Positions 26,604-35,390 of a stretch of DNA of 64,000 bases are shown here, in pieces; positions within the stretch are counted from its first letter, which is position 1; each line of letters opens with the position of its first letter. This stretch comes from Kiloniellaceae bacterium (lineage in GTDB: Bacteria > Pseudomonadota > Alphaproteobacteria > Kiloniellales > J153): contig JAJFGN010000004.1 of the NCBI GenBank assembly GCA_021776115.1, positions 1 to 64,000 on the forward strand, read 5' to 3'. The position numbers and the translations under genes were made by a program. Below the pieces are notes generated by a model. The model was not told where the DNA came from and searched no databases. It saw only the letters and a program-made list of their open reading frames with translations.

Positions 26604-27071
26604 CTATCCTCTCATCGCTTGCGCCGCAGCCTGGATGGCCTTGACGATGTTCTGATAGCCGGTGCAGCGGCAAATATTTCCTTCCAACCATTCCCGAACT
26701 TCAGGCTCGCTGGGATTGCTATTGCGCTGCAAGAGATCGGCCGCGCTCATCACCATGCCCGGCGTGCAAAAGCCGCACTGAAGCCCGTGATGCTCCTTGA
26801 ACGCGGCTTGGATTGGGTGCAGGTCGCCGTTCGTGGCCATGCCCTCGATCGTGATGATCTCGGCACCCTCGGCCTGAACCGCCAGTGTGGTGCAGGCCTT
26901 GATGGATTTACCGTTGACGTGAACGACGCAGGCGCCGCATTGGCTGGTATCGCAGCCGACGTGGGTGCCGGTCAGGTTCAAGTTCTGGCGCAGGAATTCG
27001 ACGAGCAGCGTGCGCCCCTCGACTTCGCCCGTGACGGCCTTGCCGTTTACGGTCATGGAAACGCTAGGCAT
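26604..27071 (-). CDS. coxS: CODH-type hydroxylase [2Fe-2S] subunit (CoxS)
   Basis: 155 aa. Two [2Fe-2S] clusters are visible: the plant-ferredoxin type ([22 protein letters not shown], reported here as Cys in GCxTSxCGAC plus a later Cys) and the C-terminal type ([17 protein letters not shown]). The ATG at 27071 has a clear AAGGGAGAC upstream; the longer open frame upstream has none. It is the first of the contiguous S-L-M trio, 198 bases behind coxG. Confidence 0.95.
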   Translation of the reverse strand: MPSVSMTVNGKAVTGEVEGRTLLVEFLRQNLNLTGTHVGCDTSQCGACVVHVNGKSIKACTTLAVQAEGAEIITIEGMATNGDLHPIQAAFKEHHGLQCGFCTPGMVMSAADLLQRNSNPSEPEVREWLEGNICRCTGYQNIVKAIQAAAQAMRG

Positions 27072-27269
27072 CGGATATGTCTCCCTTGCAACGGTCCGGC
27101 TCAAACCGAACCTGACTTCTTTTTTGGCGGGCCAAGCCGAAATTCGCGTATTGGGGCTAGGTGGCCAGCAACCTCTTGTCGTTAAGTTTGTTGCCACGCC
27201 CTGGTTAGGTCAAGTGAATCAAACGGGCAGCCCATGGGTGGGAGGAAAACGGCTGAGAAGCAGCCCCGG

Positions 27270-27836
27270 TCACACAGCGAATATCATCAACAAAACCGCA
27301 ACTATCGCGATGAGACCCACTATCCAGACCATTGGGCTTAGCCCGCGGACCTCCGGCGCCTCAGTTATCGCTTCCGGCACGGCTTCCGCTTCTTCCGGTG
27401 CGCCAACGGCCGCCGAAAACTTTCCGAAGAAGTCCTCAGCCATCTTTTTTGCCGTGCTGTCGACCAGGCGCGAGCCGATTTGCGCCAATTTACCGCCGAC
27501 CTGTGCTTGTACTTCGTATCGCAGGATCGTTGCCCCGCCGTCCTCGTCAAGGTGGACCTTGGCACCGCCCTTGGCGAAACCGGCCGCGCCGCCCTTACCT
27601 TCGCCGGAGATGGTGTAGCCGTTTGGCGGGTCCAGATCGGAAAGGCTCACGGCACCGGCGAACTTTGCCGATACCGGCCCGATCTTCAATTTCACCTTGG
27701 CGGTAAATGCGGTGTCGGAGGTTTTCTCGATCTCCTCGCACCCCGGAATCGCCAGCTTAAGAATTTCGGGGTCGTTGAGGGCTTCCCAGACAGTTTGGCG
27801 GGGAGCCAGGATGCGGTGCTGGCCGGACATTTCCAT
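27270..27836 (-). CDS. coxG: CoxG-family SRPBCC protein with C-terminal membrane anchor
   Basis: 188 aa. Residues 1-145 form a START/SRPBCC fold typical of CoxG (MSGQHRILAPRQTVWEALND, IPGCEEIEK). An acidic Pro/Glu linker and a single membrane helix (MVWIVGLIAIVAVLLMIFAV) follow. CoxG is thought to recruit the hydroxylase to the membrane or deliver a quinone-linked electron path. It lies between livF and coxS on the same strand, which makes the transporter and hydroxylase genes one series. Confidence 0.92.
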   Translation of the reverse strand: MEMSGQHRILAPRQTVWEALNDPEILKLAIPGCEEIEKTSDTAFTAKVKLKIGPVSAKFAGAVSLSDLDPPNGYTISGEGKGGAAGFAKGGAKVHLDEDGGATILRYEVQAQVGGKLAQIGSRLVDSTAKKMAEDFFGKFSAAVGAPEEAEAVPEAITEAPEVRGLSPMVWIVGLIAIVAVLLMIFAV

Positions 27837-27934
27837 GATACGACGCTTTCTGACACAGATAATTCGGGCGGCGGATAACCTTAGTCACGCGGCTTGGGCG
27901 CGGCAAGAAAGCGCACGGCGGCGGGAACGCGGGT

Positions 27935-28816
27935 TCAACCGCCCAGGAACAAGCGGCCGACCTGAGGATCCTTGAGCAGATCGTCGCCCGGTCCGGCCAT
28001 GGCGACCTGACCTGAGACAAGCACGTACCCGATATCGGCGAACTCCAGGCCCTTTTTCGCGTTTTGCTCAACCATGATGATGGTCTTGCCTTCGGTCATC
28101 TGCAGGTCGCGTAGGATTTCGAACACCATGTCGATGAAGCGCGGTTCCAAGCCAATGGAGGGCTCGTCGACGAGCAGGATCTCGGGTTCCATGACCAGGG
28201 CGCGGCTGATTTCAAGCAAGCGTCTCTCGCCACCGGAAAGGACCCGAGCCGGTTTGTTGCGTCGCTCCGCGAGGCGGGAATACTTCTCGAATACCCGCTC
28301 GGCAGCTTGCTTGGCCTGGTCCGTCCCGGCTTTTAGAAAGCCTCCCATCCAAAGGTTTTCCTCGACCGTCATGTCCGGAAAGACGGAATTGTCCTGCAAG
28401 ATATAGGCGATCCCGGCCCGGCGCAGTTTGTCCTTAGGCGACAGGCGCGTGACGTCCTCGCCACCGACCGAGATCGTGCCGCCGAAGATATTGGTGAAGC
28501 CGAAGATTGAGTGCAGGATCGTTGATTTTCCGGCGCCATTCGGGCCTATCAGGCACAATGATTGGCGCTTTGCGACTTGCAGATCGAGATTGTGCAGAAT
28601 CTCCATCTGACCGTAGCCGGCATTCAAAGACTCGATCGATAGAAATGCCTCGTCGTGCGCGAGCCGAGCGAGCCGCTCGCGCGGGGGACCTTCTTCCGAG
28701 ATACGTTCCGCTTCACGCGCGACATCTTCCACCGAGATTACGGTCTCGACGTTCCCCGCGTGGTAACCGCGAATGGCCTTCGCGATATCGACCTTTTTCT
28801 TGGGACCGCCCGACAT
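27935..28816 (-). CDS. livF: Branched-chain-type ABC transporter ATPase LivF with N-terminal extension
   Basis: 293 aa from the ATG two bases after livG. Walker A GPNGAGKST, signature LSGGERRLLEISRAL, Walker B LLVDEPSIGLEP and switch VEQNAKKGLEF are all LivF-type. About 55 residues (MSGGPKKKVDIAKAIRGYH to LARLAHDEAF) precede the point where LivF proteins normally start (FLSIESLNAGYG). This charged, helical extension is unusual and has no recognised fold. An open frame upstream of the ATG overlaps livG and is not used. Confidence 0.92.
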   Translation of the reverse strand: MSGGPKKKVDIAKAIRGYHAGNVETVISVEDVAREAERISEEGPPRERLARLAHDEAFLSIESLNAGYGQMEILHNLDLQVAKRQSLCLIGPNGAGKSTILHSIFGFTNIFGGTISVGGEDVTRLSPKDKLRRAGIAYILQDNSVFPDMTVEENLWMGGFLKAGTDQAKQAAERVFEKYSRLAERRNKPARVLSGGERRLLEISRALVMEPEILLVDEPSIGLEPRFIDMVFEILRDLQMTEGKTIIMVEQNAKKGLEFADIGYVLVSGQVAMAGPGDDLLKDPQVGRLFLGG

Positions 28817-28818
28817 AA

Positions 28819-29562
28819 TCAGTGGGCTCCCAGATAGGCGTCGACGACACGTTGATCGTCTTGTATTTCGTCCGGACTGCCGTGCGCCAACATTTCGCCG
28901 TGGGCGAGACAATATATATTGTCCGCCAGGTTCATAATCACCCTCATGTTGTGTTCGATCACAAAGAGCGTGATGCCGAAATCCTGGTTGGCATGGCGCA
29001 GGCGGTCGATCAGTCCGTTGATCAGGGTCGGGTTGATTCCGGCGGTTGGCTCGTCGAGCAGGAGGACCTTGGGTTCGTTGATCAGAGCCATCGCGAATTC
29101 GAGCAGCTTTTGCTGACCGAAGGACAGGCTGCCGGCCGGGAGGAGTCGCTTCTGATAGAGGCCCACGAACTCCAGGATCGCTTCGGCACGCTCGATCACC
29201 TCCCGGGGAAACTTGGAGAACATGCGCGCCAACGGCATTTGCCGCTGCGGTACCGAGATCATCATGTTATCCATGCAGTTCATCTTGCCGTAGATGCGCG
29301 TTTGCTGGAACGTACGCAGCATCCCGAGACGGGCAATCTGTTGTACCCGTAGATTGGAGATTTCCCGGCCCTCGAAGGTGATCGATCCTTCATCGATGGG
29401 ATGATATCCGACAACTGAGTTGAATAGCGTGGTCTTACCAGACCCATTGGGGCCGATCAGACCTGTAATGCTGCCCTCGGGTACCTTTAGGCTGATTTGG
29501 CTGTTGGCGACAACGCCGCCGAAACGCTTCGAGACGCCTGAAACTTCAATCAGGTTTGTCAT
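28819..29562 (-). CDS. livG: Branched-chain-type ABC transporter ATPase LivG
   Basis: 247 aa. Walker A GPNGSGKTT, signature LSFGQQKLLEFAMAL, Walker B LLLDEPTAGINP and switch VIEHNMRVIMNLAD match LivG. Its start overlaps the livM stop by 4 bases. It partners LivF on the cytoplasmic side of the LivHM permease. Confidence 0.95.
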   Translation of the reverse strand: MTNLIEVSGVSKRFGGVVANSQISLKVPEGSITGLIGPNGSGKTTLFNSVVGYHPIDEGSITFEGREISNLRVQQIARLGMLRTFQQTRIYGKMNCMDNMMISVPQRQMPLARMFSKFPREVIERAEAILEFVGLYQKRLLPAGSLSFGQQKLLEFAMALINEPKVLLLDEPTAGINPTLINGLIDRLRHANQDFGITLFVIEHNMRVIMNLADNIYCLAHGEMLAHGSPDEIQDDQRVVDAYLGAH

Positions 29563-30641
29563 TCCGCAGCCTCGCTCGCGACGGCGCCTTTGGCGCTCAG
29601 TTTGTCATCGACCACGATACCAAAGAATGCCGGCCACTTCTCTTGCGCCCAGCCAAGGATCCCCTGCTGAAAGAAGACAACATTGACGATGATGAGCGTA
29701 CCCAGCGCGACCCATTGCCAACCCAACAAGTAAGTCCAAGAGACCTCCTTGATGATATGGAATAACGTAGCGCCGAGAACCGGACCCCAAAGCGTTCCCT
29801 TGCCGCCCAGGAGCGACATGACGACCATGAAGATACCGAAAGTAATGGTCGGGAAGGCGACCTCCAAAGGTTCGATGAAGCCCGCCATGTTGCCGAAGAT
29901 TGCGCCCGAAATGCCGAGAAAAAAGGCGGCGATGCCCCAGGCGACGATCTTGTAACGCACCGTGTGGATGCCCATCGCCTCGGCTTTTTCCTCATCGTCG
30001 CGTATCGCGTTGATGGTGGTCTTGAAGCGGCCAGAATATGCCCACTTCAGGAACACGAAGGTCGAAATTGCCGAGACGAAACAGAGCGTATAGAAAAATA
30101 GACTGCGGGCTTCCGGTTCTCCTGGATATACCGGCATGGAAATTCCGCTGCCGCCGCCCACGTAATCCCAACCTCCGACCAGCTCGCCCGCGGCAAGGGC
30201 GACTCCCAAGGTACCGATCGCGAAGTAGGGACCGCGTAGCCCGAAAACCATTGAACCGAAAATCACCGCAAAGACCGTACAAGCTAAGGCCGCGGCCACG
30301 ATACCGAGTCCAATCCCGGTGAAATACTGGGCCGTGGTGAAGTCGACCTTCACGGCGCCGAAGGCCGAGGTATATGCGGCGACGTCATAGACCAGGCTGA
30401 TCTGCACAACGGCCGAAATATACATCCCGGCCCCGAAGAAAAGGATATTGCCGAGGGAATTATATCCCATCTGGCCGCCCAAGATGTCCCAGGTTAGGGC
30501 GAAGAGAATCATGATCCAGAGCATGGCGATCTGGAAAGTATAACTCGGGAACACGAAGGGCGCGGCTAGTCCGAAAACGAGAATCGCTGCATGGCCAATG
30601 ATGCTTGCGGGGCTAGCTCTCTTTCTTCCTGCAGCAGTCAT
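29559..30641 (-). CDS. livM: Branched-chain-type ABC transporter permease LivM
   Basis: 360 aa with about nine to ten helices. The segment GLRGPYFAIGTLGVALAAGELVGG and the loop TTINAIRDDEEKAEAMGIHTVRYKIVAW are diagnostic of LivM. It overlaps livG and livH by 4 bases on either side, indicating translational coupling. Confidence 0.94.
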   Translation of the reverse strand: MTAAGRKRASPASIIGHAAILVFGLAAPFVFPSYTFQIAMLWIMILFALTWDILGGQMGYNSLGNILFFGAGMYISAVVQISLVYDVAAYTSAFGAVKVDFTTAQYFTGIGLGIVAAALACTVFAVIFGSMVFGLRGPYFAIGTLGVALAAGELVGGWDYVGGGSGISMPVYPGEPEARSLFFYTLCFVSAISTFVFLKWAYSGRFKTTINAIRDDEEKAEAMGIHTVRYKIVAWGIAAFFLGISGAIFGNMAGFIEPLEVAFPTITFGIFMVVMSLLGGKGTLWGPVLGATLFHIIKEVSWTYLLGWQWVALGTLIIVNVVFFQQGILGWAQEKWPAFFGIVVDDKLSAKGAVASEAAE

Positions 30642-31540
30642 GCGACGACCCTGCGGTGCCTACGCATCTGAAGTTGACGGAATATCAACACGGCAACGAG
30701 CAGGCCGACCACGGTTGCCTGTTGAAATTCGGCGCCGATTACGAAACCGGAGAATTGTTCGGCGGCGCCCAGGCCCAAGCCGGCGATGATAACACCGGGT
30801 AGATTGCCCAGTCCGGCCGCGGTCACGATAACGAAGGAGCGGATCGAATAACTGGTGCCAAAGAACGGTTGGATGACCCAAATCATCGAAATCAGCACAC
30901 CCGCCGCACCGCAGATCGCCGAATTCATGGCGAAGGTGAAGGCATAGACCTGGTCGGTGTCGATACCCATGATCTTAGCCGCGCGCGGATTTTGCGCCGT
31001 GGCGCGGATCGCCTGGCCCATGCGCGACGTCTTCATAAAGATGACGATTGCCGTTGCAAGCAGGCCCGCAAGTATGAGGGACACTAACTTAATTTCGGCC
31101 AAGGTCACCTGACCGCCGAAGAGAAAGAGGATATCGAAGCCGGACTCCGCAATTTTCACGTCCGGGCCGAAAATCAGGTTAAGAAGTTGTTGGATCACCA
31201 AGGCGAGCCCGAAGGTAGCCAGCAATGAGGTAAAGAGATCGCGGTCGATCACGTGCGAAATGATCAAGCGATAAATAAGCCAGCCGAAGCCGAACATCAA
31301 AACGAAAGCGACCGGTAACGCCAAAATCGGGTGGATGCCCAAGGTGGTAAAGACATAGGCAACGTAACCGCCCATGATAACGAGGTCGCCCTGCGCCAAA
31401 TTCTTGACGTTGGTGACGCCCCAGACCAGGGCCAGCCCATAGGCGGCGAGCGCGAATATGGCGCCGATCAAAACGCCGTCCAGCAGAAGCTGAATATTGA
31501 GGAGCGGCGCTATGATGAGCAGAGAAATGTTATCCCACAT
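30638..31540 (-). CDS. livH: Branched-chain-type ABC transporter permease LivH
   Basis: 300 aa polytopic permease. LLDGVLIGAIFALAAYGLALVWGVTNVKNLAQGDLVMMGGY-like N-terminal helices (here NLAQGDLVIMGGYVAYVF) and RATAQNPRAAKIMGIDTDQVYAFTF are LivH hallmarks. A 145-base gap containing a hairpin separates it from livK upstream. Confidence 0.94.
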   Translation of the reverse strand: MWDNISLLIIAPLLNIQLLLDGVLIGAIFALAAYGLALVWGVTNVKNLAQGDLVIMGGYVAYVFTTLGIHPILALPVAFVLMFGFGWLIYRLIISHVIDRDLFTSLLATFGLALVIQQLLNLIFGPDVKIAESGFDILFLFGGQVTLAEIKLVSLILAGLLATAIVIFMKTSRMGQAIRATAQNPRAAKIMGIDTDQVYAFTFAMNSAICGAAGVLISMIWVIQPFFGTSYSIRSFVIVTAAGLGNLPGVIIAGLGLGAAEQFSGFVIGAEFQQATVVGLLVAVLIFRQLQMRRHRRVVA

Positions 31541-31622
31541 ACATCACCCCGGAGGACATTGAGCTAGGAAACATTGAGACGGGGGCCACAGAGACCAAGG
31601 GGGCCACGGAGAAATGTGAATC

Positions 31623-31654
31623 CGCCGCCTCCACCGGTTAGGGCGAAGGCGGCG
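31623..31654 (-). promoter_or_regulatory. Hairpin between livK and livH
   Basis: CGCCGCCT (31623-31630) pairs with AGGCGGCG (31647-31654). It lies downstream of livK and before livH, at the same relative position as hairpins after other binding-protein genes in this window. Confidence 0.45.
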
Positions 31655-31685
31655 TATTCAATCCTAAGCTTGTGCTAGGTTCGGC

Positions 31686-32927
31686 TTAGTATTTCGGGTT
31701 ACGTGGAAAAACAACCTCTTCAGAGGCCCACTCGGCCGGCGCGACAACACGATATTTGCCGCCCTGAATTTGCCGCAACACCATCGGCTTGGCGATATTG
31801 TTGCCTGCCGCGGAGAACTTGATGTTGCCGTAGAAGGTTTCCATCTCGGTTGCCGCGAGGGCATCGCGGACCTTTGCGGTATCGAATGAATTGGCCCGCT
31901 CCAGAGCGTCCTTCCAGACTAGAACCGCCGCCGATGCTTGCGCCGCCTGATACGGCACCGACTTATAGCCCTCGTAAGTCTGCTTGAAGAGCTTGTCGTA
32001 ATCCGCCGCCGAACCAAAGTATTGGCCCCTGTAGCTCAGGCTCTCGGCCCATTGGGTCGGGCACAAAAGACCCTCCGAAGCGCCTTCAAACTTGGCTGTC
32101 ACCTGTGCCGCCTCGCAGTGAGTCATGGCGACGATAGGGGTGTCGATCCTCATTTCCTTGAGTTGGCGTGTGGCTGTCGCGGCCCCCTTGGAATGACCGG
32201 AAACGACCAAAAGATCGGGCTTAACCGCCTTGACCTTCGTCAGAGTCGCTGACATGTCGCTCAAATCGCGCGGCAACTTGTCGTCGATGACGATTTTCAT
32301 GCCAAGCTTCTTGGCGTCGTCCATCACGCCGGCCCGAACGTCTTGAGAAAAAGGATCGTTTTCGAACGCCATGGCGATCGTCACGTCCGACGCCTTCCTG
32401 CCATTCTTTTCCGCGATCTGTCCCGCCAGGCTGATCGAGCTCGCCAGATACTGCTCGGAGGTCGAGAGAACGGCGAAAAGGTACTTGTAGCCTTGCGTGA
32501 ACAGTGAGCGCGACGCGCCCTCGGCCTCGACCATCGGGATTTTATACTTCTCGGTGACCGGCGCGATTGCTTTGGTCAGACCGGAAGAATACGGGCCAAG
32601 CATAAATTTGACGCCGTCTTGTTGAATCAGGCGCTCCGCCAACTGGGCGCCGCGCGCCGGTGTCGACTCGTCATCGTAGTAGACGACCTTCAGTTTGTAG
32701 GTCTTGCCACCGACCTTGACGCCACCGGTCTCGTTAATCCGCTTTACCGAAAGTTCGTAGCCGTTTTGGGCATGGATGCCGTTGGTGGAGTACTTGCCGG
32801 TCAGCGAGATAGCGGATCCAAGTATAATCGTATCGCCTTCGACCTTCGCGGCAGCCTCACCGGCCAGGCCGAGACCAAGCGATAGGGCAATGGCACTGGT
32901 CATGCAGATTGACTTCACATGAAGCAT
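31686..32927 (-). CDS. livK: Branched-chain-type ABC transporter substrate-binding protein LivK
   Basis: 413 aa. The ATG at 32927 is preceded by GGGAGG 7 bases upstream and begins a signal peptide (SAIALSLGLGLAGEAAA). The much longer open frame upstream is only a GC-frame artefact. The mature part begins EGDTIILGSAISLTGKYS and continues GYELSVKRINETGGVKVGGK, the type I periplasmic fold of Leu/Ile/Val-type proteins. Many such proteins bind aromatic acids, amides or urea, so the ligand is open. It leads livK-H-M-G-F-coxG-S-L-M. Confidence 0.94.
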   Translation of the reverse strand: MLHVKSICMTSAIALSLGLGLAGEAAAKVEGDTIILGSAISLTGKYSTNGIHAQNGYELSVKRINETGGVKVGGKTYKLKVVYYDDESTPARGAQLAERLIQQDGVKFMLGPYSSGLTKAIAPVTEKYKIPMVEAEGASRSLFTQGYKYLFAVLSTSEQYLASSISLAGQIAEKNGRKASDVTIAMAFENDPFSQDVRAGVMDDAKKLGMKIVIDDKLPRDLSDMSATLTKVKAVKPDLLVVSGHSKGAATATRQLKEMRIDTPIVAMTHCEAAQVTAKFEGASEGLLCPTQWAESLSYRGQYFGSAADYDKLFKQTYEGYKSVPYQAAQASAAVLVWKDALERANSFDTAKVRDALAATEMETFYGNIKFSAAGNNIAKPMVLRQIQGGKYRVVAPAEWASEEVVFPRNPKY

Positions 32928-33160
32928 GTCAATAAACCTCCCGTTTTCGAGTCCTGTTTTTATGCCTGCCAGGTTCTGTTGGTGCCCGGCATTCGGCTCG
33001 CATGCGATCATATAGCGGATGTCCCGGGGCGCAAGCCCCGCCGGCCAGGAACCTATGGTAAATGGCCCAGTATCGGCGCCGCGGCGGAGCAGCTTTTTGG
33101 GAACTCGAAGCCGTTCCCGCATAGTGCACTGCAACATTCCGGGTCCCGGATTTTGACGGC

Positions 33161-33916
33161 TTAATTTCGCACCCTTCCGTCCTCGGCCTGCCAGGGCAGC
33201 GCCCGGCGAAGGGCCGCGTCGACCGCGCTGTAGAGCCCAACCGCGAACAGGGCCAGAACGAATAAGGCCGCGAACATGAGATCGACCTGCATCCGGGCGT
33301 TGGCCTGGAGCATCAGGTAGCCAAGCCCGGCGCTGGAGCCGACCCACTCGCCGACGATGGCGCCGATCGGCGCCACCGCCGTGGCGACCCTGAGGCCCGA
33401 ACTCAAGGCCGGGAGCGCCGCCGGGATGCGGATCCGCCACAGGGTTCTCAGCGTAGTGCCGTTCATGGTCCGGGCCAGATCGAGCCAACCGGGCTCGGTC
33501 CGGCGCAGGCCGTCGAAAAACGCCGCGGTGACCGGGAAATAGATGATCAGCGTCGCCATCGCGACCTTGGAGGCCAAGCCGTAGCCCAGCCAGAGCACCA
33601 GGACAGGGGCCAAGGCGAAGACGGGGATTGCCTGGCTGACTACCAGAACCGGCAGAAGCCAGCGCCGAGCCGGCCGAGCGCTAGCGACAACCAGGGCTGT
33701 CGTGCAGCCTAGAATGGCCCCGAGGATAAGCCCCAGCAGGATCTCGGTCGCCGTCACCGCCGCATGGCCGATCAAGGCGGACCAGTGCGCCGCTAAAGCG
33801 GCGGCCACGCGGGCGGGGGCGGGCAGGATATAGTGCGGCGCGCCGGTGGCCGTCACAACGATCTGCCAAGCCAAGATTAGGCCCAGAAAGACAATCAGGG
33901 GTCGAAGCAACCTCAT
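33161..33916 (-). CDS. ABC transporter permease, NitT/TauT (SsuC/ThiX) family
   Basis: 251 aa with about six helices. The conserved stretch VPIGAIVGEWVGSSAGLGYLML (here VAPIGAIVGEWVGS) and the loop TMNGTTLRTLWRIRIPAALPAL mark the SsuC/TauC/ThiX permeases, which take up sulfonates, nitrate or thiamine precursors. Its start overlaps the ATPase gene stop (ATGA at 33913-33916). No binding-protein gene lies in the immediate cluster, so the partner must be encoded elsewhere or be missing. Confidence 0.92.
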   Translation of the reverse strand: MRLLRPLIVFLGLILAWQIVVTATGAPHYILPAPARVAAALAAHWSALIGHAAVTATEILLGLILGAILGCTTALVVASARPARRWLLPVLVVSQAIPVFALAPVLVLWLGYGLASKVAMATLIIYFPVTAAFFDGLRRTEPGWLDLARTMNGTTLRTLWRIRIPAALPALSSGLRVATAVAPIGAIVGEWVGSSAGLGYLMLQANARMQVDLMFAALFVLALFAVGLYSAVDAALRRALPWQAEDGRVRN

Positions 33917-34695
33917 GACAAGGCGAGTCCTGTACGGGCCGCCTGAGCCAGGCTCAAACGGCGCAGGAGCTCAGCCTGCAACTGCAATATCTCGGGATCG
34001 CCGGGATCGCGCGGCGGTACTCCCGGTGGTAAGAGCGGATCGTCGAGGCGGGCGGGGGCTCCAGCCATGATCCGGACACCATGACCTAGCCGTAACGCCT
34101 CCAGCGGGTCGTGGGTGACCAGCAACACGGTCCGGCCGCGCAGAAGCTCGGCGGCCAAATCCTGGAGCTGATAGCGGGTGATGGCGTCGAGCGCGGAGAA
34201 CGGCTCGTCCATCAGGACAACCGGCCGCGCCTCCATCAAGGTGCGTGCCAGCGCCACCCGCTGGCGCATACCGCCGGACAATCGGCCCGGCCGATCGGCT
34301 TCGTGCCCGGCCAAGTCGACCTGAGCAATGAGGCCGCGGGCCCTATCTTCCAACGCCCCGGTAACGGGCTCGCCCCGCAGGCGAGGGCCAAGGAGGACGT
34401 TGTTCAAAACACTAGACCAGGGCAAAAGCAGGTCTTGCTGGGCCAAGTAAGCAATCCGGCCGTCCAGCGCTTTCCCGGTTTCGTCTTCGGCTTGGCCTTC
34501 CGCCCCGTGAGCAAGGCCGGCGATCAGGCGCAGCAGGCTCGTTTTGCCCACGCCCGAAGGCCCAAGCAGGCACGTCGTACGGCCCGCCGGCAAGGTGAGA
34601 TCCAGGGCCTCGAAGATCGTGGTGCTGCCGTAACGAAGGTCTGCCGCGTGCAGGTGGACCCCGGGAGCGATCCCGGGCGCCATGTTAGTCCCCAT
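33913..34695 (-). CDS. ABC transporter ATP-binding protein, NitT/TauT (SsuB/ThiZ) family
   Basis: 260 aa. Walker A GPSGVGKTSLLRLIAG, signature LSGGMRQRVALARTL, Walker B VLMDEPFSALD and switch VTHDPLEALRLG are intact. The lineage (SsuB/TauB/ThiZ) matches the permease that overlaps its end by 4 bases. The pair resembles thiamine-precursor (HMP) transporters, in which ThiY would be the missing periplasmic partner. A sulfonate or taurine role cannot be excluded. Confidence 0.92.
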   Translation of the reverse strand: MGTNMAPGIAPGVHLHAADLRYGSTTIFEALDLTLPAGRTTCLLGPSGVGKTSLLRLIAGLAHGAEGQAEDETGKALDGRIAYLAQQDLLLPWSSVLNNVLLGPRLRGEPVTGALEDRARGLIAQVDLAGHEADRPGRLSGGMRQRVALARTLMEARPVVLMDEPFSALDAITRYQLQDLAAELLRGRTVLLVTHDPLEALRLGHGVRIMAGAPARLDDPLLPPGVPPRDPGDPEILQLQAELLRRLSLAQAARTGLALS

Positions 34696-34723
34696 GGACC
34701 CTGTCCCCCCGGGGTTGGTCCGC

Positions 34724-35167
34724 TTAGTTGGTAAGGCCGATGCGGTCCCGGCTGGAAACCCGCAAGGCCGTCAGGCAGTCAATATCCTGGCCTGTATCCG
34801 CCGAGCGGCAAGAGGGGATATCGTTAATCAATACACGCCCGATGGTCGCGCAAGGTTGGCTCAGGAGGGGAAAGCGCACCACAGTCGTCTTATCGTTGCG
34901 CAGGGGGGCCAAATCCAGAACCAGCTGCCGCGCGATAATACCTTCGGAATCGAACACGTACAGATCGAGGCTGAAGCGGTCGAGCGAGGCAGCCAAGTCG
35001 TTGCGCAGGACGAAAGCGGCAATGCAGCTATTCTGGTCGGTATCTTCGACCTTGTTCAGCTCGATCGAGAGCGTGGGCCCGGCCATGCCGACCGATACAG
35101 GTTGACCCGCCAGGGCAATCAAGACGGTGAGAGCCATGGCCCGGCCCCAATGCGTTCTCTTGTCCAT
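34724..35167 (-). CDS. Putative periplasmic protein of unknown function
   Basis: 147 aa. An N-terminal signal peptide (ALTVLIALAGQPVSVGMAG) precedes a beta-rich domain with three spaced cysteines (NSCIAAFVL, SQPCATIG, IPSCRS...DCL), which suggests disulfides in the periplasm. No family could be named. It is 28 bases upstream of the ABC ATPase on the same strand and could be cotranscribed with it. It is too different from ThiY or SsuA to be a binding protein. Confidence 0.75.
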   Translation of the reverse strand: MDKRTHWGRAMALTVLIALAGQPVSVGMAGPTLSIELNKVEDTDQNSCIAAFVLRNDLAASLDRFSLDLYVFDSEGIIARQLVLDLAPLRNDKTTVVRFPLLSQPCATIGRVLINDIPSCRSADTGQDIDCLTALRVSSRDRIGLTN

Positions 35168-35195
35168 GCCTTAGGTTTCTCTCTTAAACGAGTGA

Positions 35196-35210
35196 TATAA
35201 TTGAATTATA
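35196..35210. promoter_or_regulatory. Perfect palindrome TATAATTGAATTATA between divergent genes
   Basis: TATAATT-G-AATTATA is a perfect 7-1-7 inverted repeat. On either strand it contains TATAAT, so it may overlap a -10 element. It lies about 29 bases upstream of the minus-strand putative periplasmic protein and 180 bases before the AcuC-like gene. Confidence 0.4.
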
Positions 35211-35390
35211 GCCACTTTATGCTCCGGCGGGCCAGGGCATAACGCTAATCCTACCGGCCCACTGGGCAGGATGTCGAGCGACCCGCCACAGATCCGGCCG
35301 CTCGGAATTCAGGAATTGCCGGAATTGCCGACCGTGGGAGATCGCGGTATCTAGCGGGAGCGACCCTTCTCGAGCATCGCGAGAGTCGAC

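Noticed and set aside
24236-27071. Reading the cox genes as an aerobic CO dehydrogenase
   Set aside because: CoxL has the form II motif AYRGAGR and lacks the copper-binding Cys of form I, so CO oxidation is not supported.
32930-33488. Upstream extension of the livK frame (about 187 codons)
   Set aside because: It overlaps the ABC permease gene and lacks family similarity; a strong SD and signal peptide mark the start at 32927.
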